NCBI GenBank assembly: GCA_947095535.1
Contig: OX352772.1
Span: 108,701,903 to 108,765,902, forward strand
DNA: 64,000 nt
Origin: Poecilobothrus nobilitatus
Lineage: Eukaryota > Arthropoda > Insecta > Diptera > Dolichopodidae
Direction: 5' to 3'
In this document: positions 10,709 to 22,077 of the stretch, in pieces
Layout: each line of letters starts with the position of its first letter
Numbering within the stretch: the stretch's first letter is position 1
Program-made: the position numbers and the translations under genes
Notes under the pieces: model-generated
Told to the model about the DNA's origin: nothing
Seen by the model: only the letters and a program-made list of their open reading frames with translations
Databases searched by the model: none

Positions 10709-11759
10709 AAATATACCTTTATCGTACTCTTCAATACCTACCAGTGTCCACTAAAGCTTTTATTTGATTCTCACCAATTTCAACTGATTCGCTCGTACTA
10801 AGGTGCGGCGTTGCTTGTGTTATACGTTGGTTGTGAAACACGTTTGTTTCTTTCTGGACAATTTCGTGAAAGATGTCCGAAGTTGTTGCAATTGAAGCAT
10901 CGTGATCCCTTACCTCTATCTTGGCAATTTTGATGATATTGAGATAAAGATCCGCAGTTTTTACATCTTGCTGAGTTTTGTTGTTGTATTTTTTGGGTTT
11001 GATTATGTTCGTTTTGCATGTATATATAGCGATTTTGCATGTATTTATTCTTAATGTGTTTATCCTTTAGCTTTTCAATTTCGCATAGCTTTGAAGTTTG
11101 GTTTTAAACTCTTTAATTGTTGTTGCTTCATATAATGACATTTTGTTCATTACACTGTCCGGAATTCCTTCTACGATATAAGCGGTTACTGATTCTTCAT
11201 CCATCGTACCTCTGTTCGCTATACTTTGCATTACATACAGATATTCTAGGCGGCTCTGGTTCGGCATCGTTTTTCTATTCTAAAGCTGTTTAATTATTTC
11301 TTTTGTACATAGTGTTCTGTCGAATATGCTTTTTAATAACTCTTTTAGCTTGGCCCACGTTGATATTACTGTACTAGCTTCTGCAGATAATTTCGAAGTA
11401 GCAACTAATAATCGTCTGGCATATAAATACTTCTGAATTTCATTCCAATTACACATTTCTGCAATTTCCTCAAATTCTTTAACCCATAAAGCAAAATTCT
11501 TTTCTGATTCTCCGTTAAATTTTTCAAGAGATTCTTCAACATCTCAAAAAACAAATACCGTGCTTGTATCCTTCGTTTCTTTCGTATCTGGCATGTTGCT
11601 GTTTACCGTATCTTTATCGTTTAGAAGCGTGTTTTGATCGTTTTCGACCGTATCCGTATCTAATTTCACGTTACTCGTATCGTTTGTAACCGATTGCGTT
11701 TCCGTACCGTTTAGTTGTTCCGATTTCCGATGGCTTTTTCCGTACGCTTCCGTACGCTT
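10709..11759 (-). pseudogene. gag: gag and truncated protease of the full gypsy copy
   Basis: The gag pieces at 10798-11040 (two CCHC knuckles) and 11067-11267 (middle part) and the N-terminal region up to 11759 are interrupted by a TAG at about 11281 (Gln in the diverged copy) and by a TGA at about 11546, where the copy at 1-2485 has CGA. Protease is reduced to QIKALVDTGRY followed by a stop: the DSGSDISLM loop is deleted between about 10735 and 10750. The N-terminus contains a T/D/N-rich stretch (DTVENDQNTLLNDKDTV type) that is coded by repeated gta-tc-rich motifs. Confidence 0.78.
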
Positions 11760-12434
11760 CCGATTTTCGAGCGTATGGCTTTTTCTGATAGAGATTTTTT
11801 TTATAATGCTTGTGTAACCGTATAATTTCTATTTCTAAGTTCTATCTTTCGATTATATCCGGTAGGTAAATTTTCAATCGATAAAATTTTTATCAGCGTT
11901 TCTATATTTAAAGTTTTCAATTTATCCACATATTTGCAAAGAAAACATTGTTTTGAAAAAAATGTTTGTTATAGCAATTGCAAATTAAATAAACCACATT
12001 TATATATTAATTACTTAAAAAACTTAAATGGTTAATTTATTTTTATAAATTATATTTAAAAACCTTCATATTAGATTTTTACTTAATTTAGACTTAAAAG
12101 TAAATTTAATGCTGGTTTTTATTTAATTCATTCAAAACTTTTTTTTTTATTTATTTCTATTGGTTAATTTATTGTTGTATTAATTATAATTAAAGAACTT
12201 AATATTAGATTTTTACTTAGTTTTAGCTTAAAATTAAATTTAATAAGGTTTTTATTTAATTTATTCAAAACTTTTTTTTTTAATTTATTATTGGCTTTTA
12301 TTATTAATTCAACTTATTTTATTTTATTATAAACTTATTCTCTTATAAAATAATTTTTCATCATATAACATCAAATAATATTATTCTTGACCGTAACAGT
12401 AAATTTTCGTCTCTTTCAATTTTTTTTTTTCTTA
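11760..12434 (-). other. Untranslated leader of the full gypsy copy
   Basis: AT-rich leader between the LTR and gag, with two units of the 133-bp repeat that is present three times in the older copy. No convincing tRNA primer binding site is seen directly next to the LTR end; the bases after CCTGCA are a purine/T-rich run. The segment 12405-12440 is the empty-site counterpart of the DINE insertion at 5098. Confidence 0.6.
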
Positions 12435-13205
12435 TGCAGGTACCCGAACTAAGTTATTTAAAATATGCTTTTGAAACCAATATAAAATGTGGTTTTTATA
12501 TTTTTAGGTTATTACAATTCTTAAAATTTCTTATTTCACGATTTTATATATTATTTTTTTTTTATGTCCATCCCCAATAACACTTAAACTTTTTTTTTTT
12601 ACTCTTTAAACGTTTTAAATGTTTTTTATATAAATCTTCACTTTCACTTTGACCTTAAATTCACTTTTTCTTTAAATTTTAGGTATTGTAAATTCTGCAA
12701 TCTTTAATATGTTATTTAATATACTTCTGACACCAAGTTTTGTGGGTTCTTTTAAGGATTTCCTTTTAATTAAAATGAAACATGAAAAATAATTGATACA
12801 CAGTTGATTTTATTTATAATTAATGTTAAATTCTTATTTTATTTAATTTTCAGAATTAGCTAATATAATGCGGCAAAAAATTAATTAAAGTTAACATTAC
12901 AAATGTTTTAGAACGTGAGGTAAAAAATTAGTTAAAAAAAAGTTAGGTTATTTTATGTTAAACGCCGCGAAAGATTAAAGTTACAATTATTTAAAAAAAA
13001 TGTAATTTTAATTCGTTGCAATATAATATCGTATCAATCCTTTTCTTCTTATACGTCCGATTGTTTACTTCTTTTAACTCTTTATATAAAAAAAATGTCA
13101 CATTGTTGCTTTTACATTTTGTATCCATGTGTAAATTTTGTAATAGAGTAATCTGTTGTAATACTAGGTGATATCGAATTAGATTATTGCCAGATGGAGC
13201 CCACA
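12435..13205 (-). repeat. LTR of Ty3/gypsy element (5' LTR of the full copy)
   Basis: 771 bp, equal in length to 7036-7806, with TG...CA ends on the minus strand. It ends at cccaca, after which unrelated tatatttaaac begins, so 13205 is the outer boundary of the element on this side. The two LTRs differ at about 4-5 percent by eye. Short open frames inside both LTRs (7592-7816 and 12991-13206) are chance frames. Confidence 0.85.
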
Positions 13206-14716
13206 TATATTTAAACGTTACATTATAAATATAAATATATATAAGACAAGCAGTTTTTATTTTTATTAAATAGTTTTACTTTATTAAAAAGTTTAATTTC
13301 AAAATAATTATATTTAAGTTAATAAGTAATGAAATCAAAATAATATTTTTGTTTAGTTAAGTAAGTTTATAGTTTTTAGTATCAATCATAATCTATTTTA
13401 AAGTATCAATAATTTCCATGTATTTCAATCTATTTTATAGTGTCAATAAAACCAATCTTATTCTTTAAATTAATTTAAATTTAAATATTATTCTGAAAAG
13501 TTATTAGAATTTAAAGCAGGTTTACTATTATATTTTCTCATACATACAAATTAGATTACGTGTATGTAAATCTGGTATTAGTTATCCTGTATCAGTGTTA
13601 TGGTCTTTTTAGCACATTTTTAAAAACACCTGTACAAATTTGTAAAGGTAAGATTCAAAAAATAAAGTTCAAACATTTTACATTAACATGTGTAAAATAC
13701 TTTACTTTGTTAAGATGGGTTTCCTTCAAATTGAAGAAAGGGTTTTATGATTTAACATTTTTCTTCATAGAAAACATTCTAAGAAAAGTTTTAAATTGAA
13801 ATAATCAAATTTGAAAATGTGTTTAAGTCAAACATTTTAAGTCAAACACAATGCTAACAGATATTAGCTTTTCAAAACCTAATATCTGTTAGCATTTTAT
13901 GGATTTCAAATTCTATGTATGTACATTCCAATAAAGTATATACATTGAAAATATAAATATTAAATAGTAGACGATGTATTATGAAATACACCAAGAACAA
14001 AAATTAATAGTTTTTTGTTCTGTTTTTATATTACTCTTATTTATTCTATATTTGCATTGGCATGCATTAGTGGACGTGAATAAATATATACATATACATT
14101 ATAAATATATAAACAAAAACCTTAAATAGTATGCCGCTATGAGCATAGAAAAGCTTTCTACGAGTTTAGGCAAGTCAAAAGCTCTCTTAATAAAATGTTA
14201 TCGCAAATTTTTACTTAAGGTGTCTCTTCTATATGTTATTTATTATTCTATGACTATACGTATTAGCTTTAGCTACATCACTGAAAACTCCAAAAATGCT
14301 GTGCCAGAAGCACCATATCTATACTCCTCGCAGGCAGAACTAATAGCAATTGACGCAAAATGATCTTTGAAAACATTAGCTATTTCAATAGAAGCAGAAA
14401 TTATAGACCCATTACCATTTAGGTTAACCGATCTTGTTTTCTTTGATTCATTACATTACTAAAACGGAATTTACAAAATTCCATTCTTTTTTCAGATTAC
14501 CATTGCAATTTGCAAATTTATTGCTACAAAAAGCTTCGCGTGCTAACAATTTATTGTATCTTAAATTTAATTCTAAATTTAATCGATTCTTTAGACACTT
14601 TATTCTTACTTTTTTTTTCGTATTAATTTTGTTAAGGAGATAATTATTTATCCAGGAGATAATTATTTATTATATATATTTTTTTTTACATTCATTTACA
14701 TAATTAGTCAACTTGA
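13206..14716. other. AT-rich non-coding stretch
   Basis: No recognisable gene. A 74-codon frame at 14139-14363 and others nearby match nothing I know and look like chance. The one clear structure is the perfect hairpin at 13850-13896. Confidence 0.5.
13850..13896. repeat. Perfect 18-bp inverted repeat (hairpin)
   Basis: The arms aatgctaacagatattag (13850-13867) and its exact complement (13879-13896) flank an 11-nt loop. Just upstream, aagtcaaaca is directly repeated (about 13825-13849). No TIR-bounded element is evident around it. Confidence 0.75.
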
Positions 14717-15417
14717 TTATAAAATTCGAATATCCAATAGAAATATTAAAATCGTTATTGACATTATCCCAATTTTCAAATTTAACTTATTATTAAATTT
14801 AGTAAAATCTATTAGATTTACTTTAGGTATAAAAACCCCAATAACACCACGATCACCTCTGAAATAATTAAAAATAAAGTTTGTAATAGTATCACCAGTT
14901 ATTTGAAAGTTTACATTAAGAAGATTACAAGAATTACTATTTAAAGACAAATTTTTAAAACGAACAAGAATATGATCCAAGCATGATTTAGAAATTAATC
15001 TAGTAGGTTCATGAAGTAAGAATCCCCTTATCTGCAACAGTCAAGAAATATCAATCAGTTATATTATTATTTAAGAAAATATCCAAGTTAAAATCATCAA
15101 CAATAACAATGTTATTCATATCTAATTTACATAAATACTCGGAAAATTCTTCTAAAAACCTAATAACACTACAGAAATGACGTCTATAAACACCTACAAA
15201 ACAAAAACTTTTCTATTAAATCTGCAGAATCAAAATTGTAATAAAATAACTTACAATCGTAATCATCTTTTACAAAAACACCTACCCCTCCAGCAGCGTA
15301 GGATTCGCTAGAGCACCAAAAAAATGTGTACCGAGGAATATAGAAATCATGAGCTTCGCACTGAAATATCTAAACTTCTGAAATAAAAATAAAATCAGGA
15401 GATTTAGAAAGAAAATA
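14717..15417 (-). pseudogene. LINE endonuclease-domain fragment
   Basis: Minus-strand remnant of the apurinic-type endonuclease of a non-LTR retrotransposon. Several frames give family-like pieces: PDFIFISEVQIFQCEAHDF near 15410-15350, AAGGVGVFVKDDYDC near 15300-15250, and in the frame 14717-15037 EPTRLISKSCLDHILVRF, which matches the conserved late-endonuclease region with its DH pair. Stops and shifts separate them. It probably belongs to the same LINE group as the RT pieces at 27300-29065 and 46484-47628 (inference). At 15418 it meets an oppositely oriented LINE across a 22-bp direct repeat. Confidence 0.6.
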
Positions 15418-15444
15418 CCAGCTCTTTTAAACCGTTTAATCATA

Positions 15445-17377
15445 CCCAGCTCTTTTAAACCGTTTAAAACAAGTTCCAAACCATGGTTTAAGGACATCTG
15501 TAGGAAAGCAATTGAATCTAAAGAGGAGCATTTTCAAAAGTATAAGGCCATTATATCCGAGTCCTCACTTGCGGAATATAAAGCGACTAGGAACAATTGC
15601 AAGAGAATTATCAATCAGCTAAAGTTTCTTTATAACCAAAGGTTGATACAGAAAATAATTAATCTCCCTCACTGCAATCGCTCCTTTTGGACTTTTACAA
15701 AAAGTGAAAAGAACAACTTTTATGGATCATCGTTTCCTCCGTTGATTGATACCTGCAACTCTATTATTTCCGATTCTATAGGTAAAGCTAATTTGTTCGC
15801 AAAAATTTTTGCAGCAAATTTTACACTCCCTCCTACAACTCAATTACCTTCAGTATACCCTTCTGTTGATCCTACTAAGGTTAAAATCCTTCAAAGGGTA
15901 TACTTCAGGTCTCGTGCTGTAGTGAAAGTGCTAACGAATCTGAATGTTAGAATTCAATTCCCAAAAAAGATAACAAAAGCGACCCTTCAAACTACCGACC
16001 AATCGCCATCACTTCGGTCCTCTCCAAAATTATGGAAATTTTGGTAAACAAAAGGCTTTTGAGATACCTGAATAGCTCGCATATTTTAAACGATCGCCAA
16101 TACGGCTTTCGCAGCCATCGATCTGCAGGTGATCTTTTAACTTGTCTCTGCGAGAAGCTGAACACCAGCATACATTGTTCCGGTGAATCTGAGGTTGTAA
16201 CTCTCGATATCTCAAAGGCCTTTGACCGAGTGTGGCATTTTGCTCTTCCGAGCAAATGTCAGGCAATTGGGTTGGGAAGCTCCTTCTGTGCATGGATTGA
16301 GGATTTTCTTTCGAATCGTCGTATTCGTATCCTTGTCGACAGTTTTATGTCTTATACTCATAAAATAAATGCTGGCGTTCCACAAGGCTCTGCCTTATCT
16401 CCCACTTTCTTCTTAATTTTTATTAACGACCTACTTAGTTCTACCCTCAATCCAATCCATAGTTTTGCCGACGACAGCACTCTGGTGGCATCTTATGATT
16501 TTTTAAAAAACTCGAATGCTACTTCAACCGCAATCAGTTTAAATAGGGAAATTATGGCTAGTTCAGTTAACCACGACCTAGCGAAAATAGCTGATTGGGG
16601 TGTTAAAAACAGAGTTGAGTTCAACAGCTCCAAAACTCAAAGCTGTCAGATCTCTTGCAAAAGGGATCAATCCATACCAATTCTACAGTTCCAAGGGGAA
16701 AATATACAACGGTCTGCAAATTTAAACATTTTAGGCATGCAGCTTAATCGAAAAATGTTGTGGCATGAGCATATTTTTGATATATCCAAAAAAGCTGCCA
16801 AATGTTTAGGTTTTCTTTTTCGCTGTAAAGCTTATTTTTCCCCTAGTGATCTGGCCAATATCTATAAAGCATATATTCGACCGAAGATGGAGTATAATTC
16901 TCACGTATGGGCTGGCGCTGCTCAAACATCATTAGGTTACCTGGACAAAATCCAAAATCGTACCTTACGCCTGATTGGCGACCCTACTGTTCAGGATGCC
17001 TTTACTCCTCTTAACTCACGTCGAAATATTGGAGCTTTATCTTTCTTTTATAGATATCTTGTAGGTAACGAAACTTGTTCTATTGAATTGAAATCAATAA
17101 TGCCTCCACGTAAACAATTCCAACGCAATACTAGGAGAGCCTCAAGTGCTTATTTCTACACCGTGGAAATTCTTAGGTGGTTTAAAACTGGTTATGGAAA
17201 CTCTTTTATTGTAAGAACCGCTAAAATGGGGAATATGCTTCCATCCAACGTATTCCCCTGTGATTCTAATCTTTTGTGATTCTCCTGTGATTCTATTGCT
17301 TTTTTTTTTACTCGATAATTTGAAATTGTTGAGGATGATGCGTAGTATAAAAAAAATTAAATAAATAAAAAATATAA
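15445..17377 (+). pseudogene. CR1/Jockey-group LINE ORF2 (reverse transcriptase), 5'-truncated
   Basis: The open frame from 15445 to 16047 covers the RT N-terminal extension (SSKPWFKDICRKAIESKE, then NRSFWTFTKSEKNNF). About 55 codons present in the related copy at 30925-32856 are then missing, and the frame shifts. The frame 16032-17279, whose true coding starts further up with PSNYRPIAITSVLSKIME, holds DISKAFDRVWH (motif A), NAGVPQGSALSPTFFLIFIN (motif B) and HSFADDSTLV (motif C, FADD in place of the usual YADD). The C-terminal region follows, with AKCLGFLFRCK and the final RTAKMGNMLPSNVFP. Tail: an A/T-rich run with aaattaaataaataaaaa to about 17377, compatible with a LINE 3' end. Endonuclease and ORF1 are absent. 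Confidence 0.85.
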
Positions 17378-17845
17378 CGGTTGCTTGATGGACTTATATT
17401 TATATGATATTAGTACACATACTTATATAACTCATGTTTATTTACATATCGTATATTTCACTGATGAATGAATGACATATAATAGATATGTATAGTATAA
17501 ATTATTATACATTTGCCGCTTAGTATAAAATGGTAGGTACTAGGTATAGCATATTTGGAAAAGTTTTAGATTGATAATCGTTATGTGGAAGGTTTTGAAG
17601 AATGTGTAAACATATAGTTTGAATATATGTATAACCCATATAGTTCTAGAAATTATAAAATTCACCCAAATTATTTTTTATTATATATTATAATAAAATA
17701 ATATTGTAATAAAAAATATTATTTTATTTAATACTAAAAAATTAAAAAAATAATATTATAAGCACAGTGACAGGCTATGAACATACTAACGGTTCATACG
17801 GGTAACTAAGAGTTGACTAAGGCAACTGTATTTTTCTTCGTTTAA
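17378..17845 (+). mobile_element. 3' part of a second DINE-like family
   Basis: Inverted copy of the 3' half of the element at 54096-55876. Shared landmarks are ataacggttgcttga at 17378, catcgtatatttcactgatg near 17460, and at the 3' end tactaacggttcatacgggt, then a stem-loop agttg...caact and a tail ending at about aacgaag. The left end coincides with the A-rich tail of the LINE at 15445-17377, so the head is missing. The right end interrupts the last codons of the CR1-type ORF1 (next entry). Confidence 0.65.
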
Positions 17846-18090
17846 CCTAATATTTCAATTCTGTAACCACAAGTACTTAAAATTGTTTTCATTTTTAAAT
17901 TTTTTTTTTTCTAAAAATAATTCACTACTACATCTTGTAAAACTTTCATTGATAAATATATCTTTTGTCCTACCATCACCAAAAATCAAAGTATTTATCT
18001 TTTTCCTTTTAGAATATTTACCTTTAATTATTTTTTTCTTACTATCTACTGTTGAAAGCTGTACATAGATGACATTATTCACTTCAGTTG

Positions 18091-18549
18091 TTTTTTTCCC
18101 TAAGGGAGGTGGGAATCTTCCCTGGAAATTTCCTCCTTGGTAGTGTCAGATTCTTACTGACTAAACCCACCTCCCCCTTTAGCCAATATAATGGGATGAA
18201 ACCCTTACCAGCGAACGCAGTACATTGGCTAGGGAGTAGGGATAGGAAATGGATACGGAAACATTGAATTGGGACTGGGACTGTAAGGAAACAATGAAAC
18301 TGCCTATTATTATTACTATTTTGCTAACAGTGACTATAGCCGTTACAACATTTACAACATGTAGTAGTATATAACACCTTACTACATGAGGTAATTATTA
18401 AAGGCAAACCCCACTGTTACTGTAGCGGCTGTTATTATTGGTACCTATTAGTATTCTTATTAATATTATTATTATTTTTACTACAGAGTGAGGGCCATCA
18501 GTGGATTACAACGTGCAGTAGTATATAACACCTTACTTACTTGTCTCCT
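18091..18549. mobile_element. Unidentified insertion inside CR1-type ORF1
   Basis: About 460 bp, less AT-rich than its surroundings, separating two parts of ORF1. It holds a perfect 10-bp inverted repeat (gggaggtggg 18104-18113, complement at 18166-18175, loop 52 nt) and a 20-plus-bp direct repeat containing agtagtatataacacctta (about 18361-18385 and 18515-18537). There is no open frame and no clear pol III box. Ends are approximate because ORF1 is diverged here. It could be a SINE-like or MITE-like element; I cannot name it. Confidence 0.45.
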
Positions 18550-18936
18550 TTCTCTCCGTTTTTTTAATGTATTATTTTTTAATATTCATATCCGCATCAG
18601 CAATGTCCAAACATTTACAGAAAACTTTTTTTGATAATAGAAGTGCATTTTCATTTGTAGCATTAGGTACACCTACAATTTCAATTATTTTCTCTCTCTC
18701 CTTTTGTTCATAGAAATTTATCTTGCCATGCAGATAATTTACTTTATTTTTTAACATTATGTTTTCACCTCTTAGCTCTGTCGTGATCTCCATAAACATC
18801 TTAATTTATTTACTTATTTCAATCAATTGATCTTATATTTGCTGATTTGTACTAGTGTGATTAAGTTGAGACGGAACATCATTTTCACCAATATCTAAAA
18901 TAGTATTTAAAGAAACACAATTACTAGGTGTGGTGG

Positions 18937-20909
18937 ATATAGCATTTTCGGATTAAATGAAACCTTTTACAAAATGAATGAAGCTATTTGTAATTAAAAT
19001 GAAACTATTTTTTTTTTTAATGAAACTATATTTTTTTGAAATGAAACTCTTTTCAAATTAAATGAAACCTTCATATTGAGTACTACAATATTCGAATTTA
19101 ATGCAAAATATAAAGGTAATTTTCAAAGTTTCAACGTTTTATAAGTAGTTTCAAAAGAAACTAAATTGCAAATACCATTGCGATGTATTAATTTTAATAT
19201 TTTTAACTTGTGGGTAATTGATAACAACATAATAATGCTTAATTGATTCATGATTAATTATTGATTAATTTTTAAAATTTACTTGTACTTCAATAGCTAA
19301 TCATAACAAGTTTATTAAAGAATTTTGATAAAATTAAAATAAACTGTTTTTTTTAATAATTCAAGGTTACGCATAGGTTATACAGATCCACTTACATTCA
19401 TATTAAAATAATGCATTTATTCTTATTATTAGATTCCAAAGTTATTGTAATTTGCTTTATTACATAATATGATTATTGACATTGAATCAGTTTAATTAAT
19501 AATTTAGAGTAGTGTTTTTATAACTTACTAGCTCTATTTTAACCACAATTTACAAACAAAAATTACTATAGTGCTATAAATTTTAAAGTACACATACAAT
19601 TATATTAATTACAAAATGAGTGATGCTGACTTTAGTTCCGGAAACTCGGATTATTGGCAACCTAGCCAAGTATATTCTGAAGATCCAATTTACAACGAAG
19701 ATCAAAGATGCAATTCACAACGAGGACGAAGGCCCAATTCACAACGAGGACGAAGACCCAATTCACAACGTAGGTTTGCGAAGGTTTGGAAGGTTTACGA
19801 AAGTAACAAAAGATAAAAAACAGCTTTTTATAAAATTATATGAAGAAGGTAAATCCGTTGCTAAAGCTGCTATACTAACATCTATAAACGTAAACACAGC
19901 CAAAACTATACTATCTCGGTATAAAAAAAATTATGAAGTTATAGTAGAACGAGAACGTGGCGGAAATCATACAAATTAACACTATTCTTAATAGATATTC
20001 TTAAATATATTGAAACGATCGTAGAACGAGATTCAACTATTACCCTTAAAAATATAAAAAGAAAGTTATATGAAGAAAAAAATATGGTATTTGCAGTATC
20101 AACAATATTTAACGGCTTAAGAAAGTTGAAAATAACTTTTAAAATGGCTTCAGTAGAACTAGATAGAATGAACAATGAGAGAACATTAGGATTAAGACAA
20201 AGATATGCTGTGGAATTTACCCAGTGGGCAACATAACAAAGAGAAAAACTAATCTTTATAGATGAATGTGGTTTCAACCTTCACCTTTGGTACTAGAGCT
20301 TATTGGTACTAGAGCTCATATTGTGGTCCCTACTGTAAGAGGATGAAACATTTCATTGATAGCTGCAATAAATAACGGCGGTGTGGTGCATCATAAGATC
20401 ATTGCTAACGATACCGTAAATGGCACGCGTTTCAAGTTATTTCTACAAGAGCTTCTAGAAAAAATTGATAGCACTCCTGAACTAGAAAACTCTTTTTTAA
20501 TAATGGATAATGCCAAAATACATAAAAGGCGAGAAATTCAAACTATAATTGCAGACAGTGGATGTTGTTTAAAATTCTTGCCACCGTATTCCCCCATGCT
20601 TAATACTATTAAAAAAGTACTTTTAAAAATAAAATTACATGCCCGTTCAATATTAAGCGATATGGATCGGGAACATAATCTTCCACGTGTCATAAGTGAA
20701 GATACGTAACAACTTACTGCAATTGATTGTACGAAATACCATAAGCATCAACCGCTACATTGAAGTCAAATCAAATTATGTTCTAATTAAATTATGTAAA
20801 TGGCAAATGTGATTTGCAATTGATTATGTGATTTGCAAATAGTTTCACTTATTTCGTAAAATGTTTCATTTAATCTGAAAATGGTTTCATTTAGCCGAAA
20901 ATGCTATAT
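18937..20909 (+). mobile_element. Tc1/mariner-superfamily DNA transposon (inactive)
   Basis: Terminal inverted repeats atagcattttcgg...aaatgaaac at both ends (18939 onward and up to 20907), flanked by TA as expected of this superfamily. Subterminal regions carry repeated aaatgaaac motifs: about six on the left (18955-19065) and three as complement on the right (20835-20890). The element sits inside the CR1-type ORF1. It encodes one broken transposase. Confidence 0.85.
19616..20709 (+). pseudogene. Tc1/mariner transposase
   Basis: Transposase with a basic N-terminal repeat (two and a half copies of QRGRRPNS, coded by a 24-bp tandem repeat at about 19707-19770), then a helix-turn-helix-like region (FIKLYEEGKSVAKAAILT) and the DDE core. 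First Asp in LIFIDECGFNL (about 20250-20280), second Asp in SFLIMDNAKIHK (about 20490-20525), then LPPYSPMLNTIKKV, where the third acidic residue is replaced by Lys. The 34-residue spacing between second and third positions is the DD34 pattern of Tc1-like enzymes. At least two frameshifts (near 19800 and 19980) and several stops, plus the lost third acid, make it dead. Confidence 0.82.
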
Positions 20910-21536
20910 ATCTAATTTCTTCTTTGTGAATTTGTAATGTGAAGAGGAAAAGAAGAGTTTACAAAAGTGGGCGGAGTAATTCTATTGCTCAGTGTGGGGA
21001 GTATAACGAATTCTCTTTAGTTAAATTTATAATTTTTTTTAGATGAAGATTGTTGTGTATGTATATAAATTATCTCACATGAAGAGTTTAAAATGTGTTG
21101 ACATGTTGATGGAAGATCAGAATGTTGAATATGAAGAGACTTTCTAAGAATAGCTCTGCACTTGTCACACTTGAAGTTATTTCCACTGGCTTTCATATAA
21201 TAAATACCTTCTTCTTTTAAATATACGCAAACATAATGAAACATAGAGTTGCAATCTTCATATACTACTTTTTTATGTTGTCTCGCAACCTTACCATTGC
21301 AAAAACTGCAAATCATGTTGAAAAAATATATATTACTTCTATTTATCCTTATAAATCTATTTATTAGTTAGCGATAACATAATTATCTTTTAGATTATTA
21401 AGAGGAATTAAATATAGTATTTGTTATTTAATATCATTTAAAATTATATTTATTGAATCAAAAAAAAAAAATTCTTTTCTATTCTAAATTAATTAAAATA
21501 CTTCTAAAATTCCCATCAGTGCTCACCTCATAGCAC

Positions 21537-21725
21537 ACTACTACTATTGTTATTATTTTTATTACTATCACTATTATCATTATTATTATTGTTATTATTA
21601 TGATTATTATTATTATTATTGTTATTATTGTTATTATTATTATTATTATTTTTAATTAAATTTTTTTTATTATTATTATTTTTATTAGTACTTTTAGTAA
21701 CATTATTATTATTTTTATTAGTAGT
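21537..21725. repeat. (TTA)n-type imperfect microsatellite
   Basis: Long run of tta/att/gtt triplets with interruptions, followed by an aatatt-rich degenerate part. Similar short runs occur at 22316-22338 and 46432-46450. Confidence 0.85.
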
Positions 21726-22077
21726 TTTAGTAACTACGAGTATTGATTTTTGATTTACAAATTACTGGTTTTAAAGTTTTTCCTTGAAATACATTAGGAT
21801 ATTTACAATATTTAGAAATATAGCTACTATATTTTGATGTTTCACTTTGTATAGTTGATGTATTTTCAGAATTATTACAAAAGAACAGCATACGGATTCT
21901 GAAAAAGAATTTTTGAATAAATGTGTTGTGTGTTATTGATATGTGGAGTATTTTGAATAATTTTATTAATGCATTCCTCTGCCTCTGCCACATAAATGTG
22001 AAAACGAAATTACACATTACCTTTCCTGTTCAGGCTTGGCTGTAAATGTCATAAGGGAGAAAAACTCTTACGACATG

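Larger units (their letters stand above)
7036..13205 (-). mobile_element. Full-length, inactive Ty3/gypsy LTR retrotransposon
   Basis: LTR - leader - gag - (pro) - RT - RNase H - integrase - LTR, read on the minus strand, 6170 bp. The domain order RT-RH-IN is that of Ty3/gypsy rather than copia. The RT signature PRRLPPKEREIV and the integrase C-terminal ending HDGPMATSSAVEFMKPW recall the mdg3/blastopia-type lineage of flies; this lineage assignment is inference. There is no env-like frame. Stops in gag, loss of the protease loop and frameshifts in RT make it inactive. Confidence 0.85.
17846..21316 (-). pseudogene. CR1-type LINE ORF1, split by nested insertions
   Basis: Read from 21316 downward. 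An N-terminal PHD-like zinc finger (MICSFCNGKVARQHKKVVYE, FKCDKCRAIL) lies at 20910-21316. After the Tc1-like insertion, a linker and a coiled-coil region with KEREKIIEIVGVPNATNENA lie at 18550-18936. After a second insertion, the C-terminal domain (NTLIFGDGRTKDIFINESF...FKYLWLQN) lies at 17846-18090. Order and spacing agree with ORF1 proteins of CR1-like insect LINEs, which bind element RNA. About 1.03 kb (about 340 codons) is coding once the insertions are discounted. Stops occur in each part (for example after NYKFN and after NIKK). No ORF2 of this element follows; the 3' side is cut by the DINE-like piece. Confidence 0.75.

Noticed and set aside
17378..17845. Independent MITE with 11-bp TIRs (acggttgctt / acagttgcctt)
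   Set aside because: The full copy at 54096-55876 shows that the left end is internal to a larger DINE-like element, so the apparent TIR is coincidence or internal structure.
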